Origin: Pseudomonas sp. G2-4
GTDB lineage: Bacteria; Pseudomonadota; Gammaproteobacteria; Pseudomonadales; Pseudomonadaceae
Length of the DNA: 64,000 bases
Direction of reading: 5' to 3'
NCBI RefSeq assembly: GCF_030064125.1
Contig: NZ_CP125957.1
Span: 434,001-498,000, forward strand
This document shows, in pieces, positions 58,182-64,000 of the stretch (positions are counted from its first letter, which is position 1; each line of letters opens with the position of its first letter). The position numbers and the translations under genes were made by a program. The notes under the pieces are model-generated. The model did not search any database and was not told the origin of the DNA. It worked only from the letters and a program-made list of their open reading frames with translations.

Positions 58182-59305
58182 TGCAATTGGCTTTTGTCCT
58201 TTACAAGTATTTCCCCTTCGGCGGCCTGCAGCGTGATTTCATGCGCATTGCCCTGGAGTGTCAGCAACGTGGTCACCAGATCCGTGTCTACACGCTGATC
58301 TGGGAGGGTGACGTTCCGCCGGGTTTCGAAGTGCTGGTGGCGCCGGTCAAGGCGTTGTTCAACCATCGCCGTAACGAGAAGCTCAGTGCATGGATGGAGG
58401 CCGACCTGGCCAAGCGCCCGGTGGATCGCTTGATCGGCTTCAACAAAATGCCCGGCCTGGACGTGTATTACGCTGCCGATGGCTGCTTCGAAGACAAGGC
58501 ACAGAACCTGCGCAATTCGCTGTACCGGCGCTGGGGTCGCTACCGCCATTTCGCCGAGTACGAGCGGGCCGTGTTCGCCAAGGACGCAAAAACCGACGTG
58601 CTGATGATCTCCGAAGTCCAGCAGCCGCTGTTTATCAAGCACTACGGCACGCCGTTGGAGCGCTTTCACTTGCTGCCACCCGGCATCGCCCAGGACCGTC
58701 GCCGGCCCGCCGATGCCGATGAGATCCGCGCCGCGTTCCGTGCCGAATTCGAGCTGGCCGATGACGATCTGCTGCTGGTGCAAATCGGTTCCGGCTTCAA
58801 GACCAAAGGGGTGGATCGCAGTCTCAAGGCTTTGGCCGCGCTGCCTGGTGAATTGAGAAAGCGCACTCGGCTATTTGTAATTGGCCAGGACGACCCCAAA
58901 GTATTCCAATTGCAGAGCGCCACGCTGGGGCTCGGTGACAACGTACGGTTCCTCAAGGGTCGCAGCGATATTCCGCGTTTCCTGCTGGGGGCCGACCTGT
59001 TGATCCATCCGGCCTACAACGAGAACACCGGCACCGTGCTGCTCGAGGCACTGGTGGCCGGGTTGCCGGTGCTGGTCAGCGCGGTGTGCGGGTATGCCCA
59101 TTACATCGCCGAAGCTGACAGCGGCCGGGTGCTCGACGAGCCGTTCGAACAGGCACAGCTCGCCGGGTACCTGGGCCGTATGTTGAGCGACGCCGACGCA
59201 CGGGCGGCCTGGAGCCGCAACGGTCTGGCCTTCGCCGAGACGGCCGACCTCTACAGCATGCCGCAGCACGCGGCCGATGTGATATTGGCGGAGCACGCAC
59301 AATGA
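58181..59305 (+). CDS. waaG: LPS core glycosyltransferase WaaG
   Basis: A 374-residue GT4 enzyme with the N-terminal MQLAFVLYKYFPFGGLQRDF and the donor-binding EX7E region YNENTGTVLLEAL. In Pseudomonas this position in the operon holds waaG, which adds the first hexosamine-type sugar of the outer core; the exact sugar differs from E. coli and is not visible here. It overlaps waaC by 1 nt and waaP by 4 nt. Confidence 0.92.
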   Translation: MQLAFVLYKYFPFGGLQRDFMRIALECQQRGHQIRVYTLIWEGDVPPGFEVLVAPVKALFNHRRNEKLSAWMEADLAKRPVDRLIGFNKMPGLDVYYAADGCFEDKAQNLRNSLYRRWGRYRHFAEYERAVFAKDAKTDVLMISEVQQPLFIKHYGTPLERFHLLPPGIAQDRRRPADADEIRAAFRAEFELADDDLLLVQIGSGFKTKGVDRSLKALAALPGELRKRTRLFVIGQDDPKVFQLQSATLGLGDNVRFLKGRSDIPRFLLGADLLIHPAYNENTGTVLLEALVAGLPVLVSAVCGYAHYIAEADSGRVLDEPFEQAQLAGYLGRMLSDADARAAWSRNGLAFAETADLYSMPQHAADVILAEHAQ

Positions 59306-60108
59306 AACTGATGCTGGCCGAACCGTTCAAGAGCCTTTGGGCCGGACGCGATGCGTTCGCCGAAGTCGAGGCGCTCAAGGGCGAGGTCTATCGTGAACTG
59401 GAAGCCCGGCGCACCTTGCGCACGGAGGTGGACGGTCGCGGCTTTTTTGTGAAGATCCACCGTGGCATCGGTTGGGGCGAAATCTTCAAGAACCTGCTGA
59501 CCGCCAAGTTGCCGGTATTGGGCGCGGGGCAGGAATGGAAGGCTATCCAGCGCTTGCAGGAAGCTGGCGTGCCGACCATGACAGCCGTTGCGTATGGCGA
59601 GAAGGGTAGCAATCCGGCGGACCAGCACTCGTTCATTGTCACCGAAGAACTGGCGCCGACCGTCAGCCTCGAAGACTTCAGCATTGATTGGGTCAAGCAA
59701 CCACCACAGCCGGCGCTCAAGCAGGCCCTGATCGCCGAAGTCGCACGCATGACCGGCATGATGCACCGTGCTGGGGTCAACCATCGTGACTGCTACATCT
59801 GCCACTTTTTGCTGCACACCGACAAACCGGTAACGCCTGGGGATTTCAAGCTCTCGGTGATTGATCTGCATCGCGCCCAGACACGTCCGGCCATCACCAC
59901 TCGCTGGCGCAACAAGGACCTGGCGGCGTTGTATTTCTCGGCGCTGGATATTGGCCTGACCCGTCGCGACAAGCTGCGTTTCCTCAAGGGCTATTTCCAG
60001 CAGCCGCTGCGCCAGATCCTCGCCGAAGAGGCTCCGCTGTTGAACTGGCTTGAAGGCAAGGCCAACAAACTGTATGCCCGCAAACAGCGGTACGGAGACG
60101 CGCTCTGA
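59302..60108 (+). CDS. waaP: LPS heptose I kinase WaaP
   Basis: A 268-residue sugar kinase with a protein-kinase-like fold. Lys51 (FFVKIHRG), the catalytic loop HRDCYICHFLL with Asp163, and the metal-binding VIDLH with Asp188 are intact. It phosphorylates the first heptose; in P. aeruginosa this step is needed for outer-membrane integrity. It overlaps both neighbours. Confidence 0.95.
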   Translation: MKLMLAEPFKSLWAGRDAFAEVEALKGEVYRELEARRTLRTEVDGRGFFVKIHRGIGWGEIFKNLLTAKLPVLGAGQEWKAIQRLQEAGVPTMTAVAYGEKGSNPADQHSFIVTEELAPTVSLEDFSIDWVKQPPQPALKQALIAEVARMTGMMHRAGVNHRDCYICHFLLHTDKPVTPGDFKLSVIDLHRAQTRPAITTRWRNKDLAALYFSALDIGLTRRDKLRFLKGYFQQPLRQILAEEAPLLNWLEGKANKLYARKQRYGDAL

Positions 60109-60842
60109 TGTCGGGTTGGACACTGGAGCCGGCCTACACTGAGCTGGCCCAGGATTTCGGGAGTCTCGAGACGGTGTTCGCCCTCGAAGGTGAGCGTTTG
60201 ACTCGCGACCCGCTTTCAGAGGTGATCCGGGTGCAGCGCAATGGCGTGAATTATTACGTCAAGCGCTACGTCGGGGCCGGCAAGGGCTTGCGACGCTATC
60301 TGGGCAGGCCACGGGTCAAGTCCGAATGGCAAAATCTCAAGCGCTTCGCCAAGTGGGGTATCCCCACCGCTGAAATCGTGGCCTGGGGTCTGGAGCGAAA
60401 CGGTGCTGCCTATGCCCGTGGCGCGATGATTACTCGCGAGCTGCCTCATACAGAGGACCTCTCGGCCTTGGCGGATCGTCATGATCCGAGGTTGGCGGAC
60501 CGAGCCTGGGTCGACGGAGTGAGCCGGCAATTGGCTGGCTATACGCGGACCATGCACGACCACCGCTTCACCCATAATGATCTGAAGTGGCGCAACCTGC
60601 TGATCGATGACGAATCGAAGCTGTTCCTGATTGACTGTCCGAACGGTGATTTCTGGCGCGGTTTCTGGCTCAAGTACCGCATCACCAAAGACCTGGCGTG
60701 CCTGGACAAGGTGGCCAAATACCATTTGTCGGCCACTCAGCGCCTGCGTTTTTACCTGCAATATCGCCAGCGTGAGCGGCTCGATGCGTGCGACAAGAAA
60801 CGCATCCGTCACGTGGTGAGATTTTTCGAGGGGCGTGAATGA
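60108..60842 (+). CDS. LPS core kinase-like protein (second kinase)
   Basis: A 244-residue WaaP-related kinase-like protein with an intact catalytic loop HNDLKWRNLL (residues 156-165), Lys52 in YYVKRY and LID at 174-176. In P. aeruginosa the gene after waaP (wapP) phosphorylates heptose II, and this is the likely counterpart. The symbol is left blank because sequence alone does not show which position is phosphorylated. Overlaps of 1 and 4 nt tie it to its neighbours. Confidence 0.85.
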   Translation: MSGWTLEPAYTELAQDFGSLETVFALEGERLTRDPLSEVIRVQRNGVNYYVKRYVGAGKGLRRYLGRPRVKSEWQNLKRFAKWGIPTAEIVAWGLERNGAAYARGAMITRELPHTEDLSALADRHDPRLADRAWVDGVSRQLAGYTRTMHDHRFTHNDLKWRNLLIDDESKLFLIDCPNGDFWRGFWLKYRITKDLACLDKVAKYHLSATQRLRFYLQYRQRERLDACDKKRIRHVVRFFEGRE

Positions 60843-61591
60843 CGGATTTTCTGGCCGTTGAAGACCGGGCGTTGCTGCAGCGGCATGGCCTGGACAGCTT
60901 CGAGGCCCTATGGGCGCGGCAACTGGACGCGGTGGATGAACCCAATACCTCGGGCGGTGGCTGGAGCAGCGTGTTCCGGCTGGAGCTGGAAGGGCAGGGC
61001 TATTACCTCAAGCGCCAGAGCAATTACCTGACCCGAACCTTGTCTCACCCCTTGGGTGAGCCGAGTTTTTCCCGGGAGTTTCGCAACATCAGTCGTTATC
61101 GCCAGTTGGGGATTCCCGCCCTGCAAGCGGTGTTCTATGGCCAGCGCAAGGTGGGTGACGAGCTACGGGCCATCCTGCTGACCCGTGCCCTGGATGGCTG
61201 GGATGACCTGGATTCACTCTTGCAACGCTGGCCGACCCTGACGGCGGCGCAGCGCACCACCATCCTGAAAGCCTGTGGCCAGTTGGCGCGGCGCCTGCAC
61301 GGCATGCATCAAGTGCACGGTTGTTTCTATCCCAAGCACATTTTTCTGCAAGCCACCGCCAGCGGCTATCAGGCGCAATTGATCGACCTGGAAAAGACAC
61401 GACCGTTGCTGTTCGGCCAGCGAGATCGGATCAAGGATCTGGAGCCTTTGCTGCGCCGCGCCTCGATCTGGAGTCACGACGATGTGCGCCAGTTGCTGTC
61501 TACCTATCTGGACCAACCACTCGATGGTGCTCTGGTCGACAGCTGGATGACTCGCCTGAGCGCCCGGCGCAACCATAAGGAAGCCCGTTGA
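60839..61591 (+). CDS. InaA/LPS-kinase-family protein with altered catalytic loop
   Basis: A 250-residue member of the InaA branch of the LPS kinase family. Lys58 (YYLKRQ) and a late LIDLEK with Asp183 are present. The catalytic loop reads HGCFYPKHIFL: the position of the WaaP HRD aspartate is Cys162. Activity is therefore uncertain; it may be a pseudokinase or use another residue. It overlaps both neighbours by 4 nt. Confidence 0.82.
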   Translation: MTDFLAVEDRALLQRHGLDSFEALWARQLDAVDEPNTSGGGWSSVFRLELEGQGYYLKRQSNYLTRTLSHPLGEPSFSREFRNISRYRQLGIPALQAVFYGQRKVGDELRAILLTRALDGWDDLDSLLQRWPTLTAAQRTTILKACGQLARRLHGMHQVHGCFYPKHIFLQATASGYQAQLIDLEKTRPLLFGQRDRIKDLEPLLRRASIWSHDDVRQLLSTYLDQPLDGALVDSWMTRLSARRNHKEAR

Positions 61592-63039
61592 TGCACCTGT
61601 CCGAATTGAAGAGTGCCGGTCGCAGCCCCCGCTTGCCCCTGAGCCTGGAACTGGCCGATGCCGCCGGCCCGGCGCAGTTGCAGCTGCTATCGCTGTTGCG
61701 GGTATTGCCGGGCCAGCGTTACGTCGGAGCGGGCGTCTGGCGCGGCCGACCGGTACTGGCCAAGTTGTTGGTAGGCAGCAAGGCCGCGCGGCATTTTCAG
61801 CGGGAACTGCAAGGTGTGCGCCTGCTGGCGGAACAGGGGTTGACGACGCCGCTGTTGCTCGCCGATGGCCTGAAAGAAGGTGAAGGCGGCTGGCTGTTGT
61901 TCGAGTTGCTCGAAGGTGCCGAGAGTCTTGGCGATGCCTGGAAGCAGGTCGAGCACCTGCCATTGCTGGCCGACGAACAAACGGCGGTATTGGCCGAAGC
62001 TCTGGGCGCCATCGCGCAACTGCACGGCAAAGGCCTGTGGCAGGAAGACCTGCACCTGGACAATCTGCTGCGCCACGACGGCAAGCTCTATTTGATCGAC
62101 GGTGCCGGCATTCGCGTCGAAACCCCGGGCCAGCCCTTGTCGCGGCAGAAAGTATTGGAGAATCTGGGGGTGTTTTTCGCCCAGTTGCCCAAGTCCCTCG
62201 AGCCGTTCAATGAAGAGCTGTTGGTGTACTACCTGCTGGGCAACGCTGAACACGCGCTGCCCATGGAGGCGCTGCAAAAACAGATCGACAAGGTTCACGC
62301 CTGGCGGCTGAAGGATTTCCTGGAAAAGGTTGGGCGCGAGTGCAGCCTGTTCAGCGTGCAGCGCGGGGCATTCGGCCTGCGGGCAATCCGTCGTGATGAA
62401 GAAGCGGCCATGACCCCGGTGCTGGAGCAGGCGGATGCCTTGCTTGACCAAGGGCACCTGTACAAGACCGGTGGCGCGGCGAGCGTCGGTAAAGTCGATG
62501 TGGACGGCCGCACCTTGGTGATCAAACGCTACAACATCAAGAGCTTCGCCCACTGGCTCAAGCGCTTCTGGCGCCCGAGCCGTGCCTGGCACTCCTGGCG
62601 CGAAGGCCATCGACTGACCTTCCTCGGCATCGCCACGCCCAAGCCGCTGGCACTGCTGGAAAGGCGTTTCCTGTGGCTGCGTCGCGGTGCGTACCTGGTG
62701 ACCGAATACCTGTCTGGGCCCGACATCATCGAGCGCTTCGGCCCTTACGTGGAAAACGGTGATGTACCTGACTCCGAACTCCTGGCGCTGGACCGGATGT
62801 TCGCCGACCTGATCCGCGAGCGCATCAGCCACGGCGACTTGAAGGGCCACAACCTGTTCTGGCAGCACGACCGCTGGGCGTTGATCGACCTGGATTCCAT
62901 GTGTCAGCACCGCACCCACGCCAGCTTCGCCCCGGCCTACGCCCGGGATCGCGCGCGGTTCATGCGCAACTGGCCTGAGGACAGTGCGTTGTATCGGGTG
63001 ATTGATCAGCGGGTGCCCAAGGTGGTCGATAACGCTTGA
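61588..63039 (+). CDS. two-domain LPS-kinase-like protein
   Basis: A 483-residue protein with two kinase-like domains in tandem. The N-terminal one has Lys58 (VLAKLL), a catalytic loop EDLHLDNLL (residues 152-160) and LIDG. The C-terminal one has Lys312 (VIKRY), HGDLKGHNLFW (414-424) and LIDLD. A linker with SLFSVQRG joins them. It probably phosphorylates or otherwise modifies core sugars. It is the last gene of the overlapping set, with a REP pair after it. Confidence 0.82.
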   Translation: MMHLSELKSAGRSPRLPLSLELADAAGPAQLQLLSLLRVLPGQRYVGAGVWRGRPVLAKLLVGSKAARHFQRELQGVRLLAEQGLTTPLLLADGLKEGEGGWLLFELLEGAESLGDAWKQVEHLPLLADEQTAVLAEALGAIAQLHGKGLWQEDLHLDNLLRHDGKLYLIDGAGIRVETPGQPLSRQKVLENLGVFFAQLPKSLEPFNEELLVYYLLGNAEHALPMEALQKQIDKVHAWRLKDFLEKVGRECSLFSVQRGAFGLRAIRRDEEAAMTPVLEQADALLDQGHLYKTGGAASVGKVDVDGRTLVIKRYNIKSFAHWLKRFWRPSRAWHSWREGHRLTFLGIATPKPLALLERRFLWLRRGAYLVTEYLSGPDIIERFGPYVENGDVPDSELLALDRMFADLIRERISHGDLKGHNLFWQHDRWALIDLDSMCQHRTHASFAPAYARDRARFMRNWPEDSALYRVIDQRVPKVVDNA

Positions 63040-63089
63040 ACCGTTTGCCTGCTGTGTCGTGCCGCTCACTCAAGGCAATCGATGGCCCC

Positions 63090-63220
63090 GTGGCGAGGGA
63101 GCTTGCTCCCGCTGGGCTGCGCAGCAGCCCCCAAGCCATTCAACACCGTGTACCAGTAAAAACCAGTTGGCCGCTTTTACGACTGCTGCGCAGTCGAGCG
63201 GGAGCAAGCTCCCTCGCCAC
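63090..63220. repeat. REP pair (inverted, GTGGCGAGGGAGC type) with long spacer
   Basis: GTGGCGAGGGAGCTTGCTCC and its inverted copy lie 131 bp apart end to end, longer than the other pairs. The inner spacer also contains GCTGCGCAGCAGC and GACTGCTGCGCAGTC hairpins. It separates the kinase genes from the carbamoyltransferase gene. Confidence 0.9.
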
Positions 63221-63269
63221 AGGACTGTGCATGGCTGCCAATACAGCCAATTGCCACTCTCTGCTAGAG

Positions 63270-63295
63270 GCTTAAAGCCGCTTTTAAGCTATAAT
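63270..63295 (+). promoter_or_regulatory. candidate promoter of the carbamoyltransferase gene
   Basis: A perfect TATAAT at 63290-63295 is directly preceded by an inverted repeat GCTTAAA-N6-TTTAAGC (63270-63289). No convincing -35 box is seen at the usual spacing. The inverted repeat could be an operator covering the -35 region. The leader to the GTG start is about 87 nt. Confidence 0.45.
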
Positions 63296-63388
63296 CCCGC
63301 CCTTTCTGCCCCGCGCCCCCGGCGAGTGGCACATCAATTTTTCGCGGCGCTTGGTCGCCCGTATGCAGACATTAAGAGGCTAGACCCT

Positions 63389-64000
63389 GTGGCATTGACG
63401 ATTCTTGGCCTGTCCGGCGCCCTTAGCCATGATCCTTCCGCAGCGCTGTACATAGACGGCAAGCTGATCGCGGCGGCCGAGGAAGAGCGCTTCGTACGCG
63501 ATAAACATGCAAAGAACCGCATGCCCTATGAGTCGGCGAAGTTCTGCCTGGAACAGGCCGGCATCAAACCGTCCGACGTCGATGTGGTGGCGATCCCGTT
63601 CGCCCCGATCAGCCTGTTCGGTGAAGCGCGCTGGCACTACGCCAAGCGTTACTGGTACGCCCCGGACCGTGCCCTAGACGCAATCCTGATGGGCAACCGT
63701 CGCTACAAGCGCTATCGCCGCAAGATCGTCTGGTGCCTGGAGCAACTGGGCTTCGATCCGAAGAAAATCAAGATCGAGCCGGTCGAGCACCACCTGGCCC
63801 ACGCTTCCAGTGCCTATCATTGCTCGGGCTTCCAAGAGAAAACCGCGATCCTGGGTATCGACGGCAAGGGCGAATACGCCACGACTTTCTTTGGCTACGG
63901 CGAAAACGGCAAGATCCACAAGATCAAGGAGTTCTTCGACCCGGACTCCCTGGGTGGCCTGTATGGCGCGATCACCGAATTCCTGGGCTTTGAAATGCTC
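63389..64000 (+). CDS. carbamoyltransferase, NodU/CmcH family (N-terminal part)
   Basis: The first 204 codons of a gene cut by the window edge. It starts GTG at 63389 (M-A-L-T-I-L-G-L-S-G) and shows the Kae1-like N-terminal domain with SHDPSAALYIDGKLIAAAEEERF and the metal-binding HHLAHASSAY. This family transfers carbamoyl from carbamoyl phosphate. In P. aeruginosa the gene in this place carbamoylates heptose II of the LPS core; that role is inferred by position. No ribosome site stands out before the GTG. Confidence 0.88.
   Translation, partial: MALTILGLSGALSHDPSAALYIDGKLIAAAEEERFVRDKHAKNRMPYESAKFCLEQAGIKPSDVDVVAIPFAPISLFGEARWHYAKRYWYAPDRALDAILMGNRRYKRYRRKIVWCLEQLGFDPKKIKIEPVEHHLAHASSAYHCSGFQEKTAILGIDGKGEYATTFFGYGENGKIHKIKEFFDPDSLGGLYGAITEFLGFEML

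Overview
The window is a stretch of a Pseudomonas chromosome, most likely from the P. fluorescens lineage. Four things point there: high-GC coding with dense ATGA overlaps, many REP palindromes of the GTGGGAGCGAGC and GTGGCGAGGGAGC types, a Pseudomonas-style putA/putP pair, and the order waaF-waaC-waaG-waaP followed by kinase-like genes and a carbamoyltransferase. No rRNA, tRNA, CRISPR array, insertion sequence or prophage was seen.

Region 1 (1-15.6 kb, all minus strand) is an aryl-polyene-type pigment cluster that runs off the left edge. It starts from a promoter near 15.6 kb. It encodes a stand-alone KS-like protein, two acyltransferases, two acyl carrier proteins, a small membrane protein, an acyl-activating enzyme fused to a dehydratase domain, a family-2 glycosyltransferase, a MIO-type ammonia lyase, a thioesterase, a LolA-like carrier, an MMPL exporter, a halogenase-like flavoprotein, a methyltransferase, a lipoprotein, a ketosynthase, a dehydratase and a ketoreductase. 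Together these can make an aromatic starter, extend it to a polyene, tailor the head group, attach it to a lipid and export it. Genes overlap or nearly abut throughout, except at one REP pair inside the operon.

Region 2 (15.8-32 kb) is mixed housekeeping and accessory DNA: an orphan ParA, thioredoxin 2, a YcaC-like hydrolase with a divergent LysR regulator that lacks a canonical start codon, a small disordered protein, a HigBA toxin-antitoxin pair with two operator-like palindromes, SelO, an MscK-like channel, an NhaP2-type K+/H+ antiporter, a chemoreceptor, a ZapA-like pair and an acyl-CoA dehydrogenase.

Region 3 (32.3-48 kb) holds putA and putP, which diverge from an intergenic region with five GTTGCA-type sites, then a DUF2165 protein, a type VI VgrG with its DUF4123 partner but no recognisable effector, RlmJ, MsrA, a large GAF/PAS/GGDEF/EAL protein and a PhoD-like phosphatase.

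Region 4 (48.2-64 kb) holds aceE-aceF, divergent from glnE across a region with two identical operator-like dyads. It is followed by the LPS inner-core operon (waaF, waaC, waaG, waaP, three further kinase-like genes) and the start of a carbamoyltransferase gene cut by the right edge.
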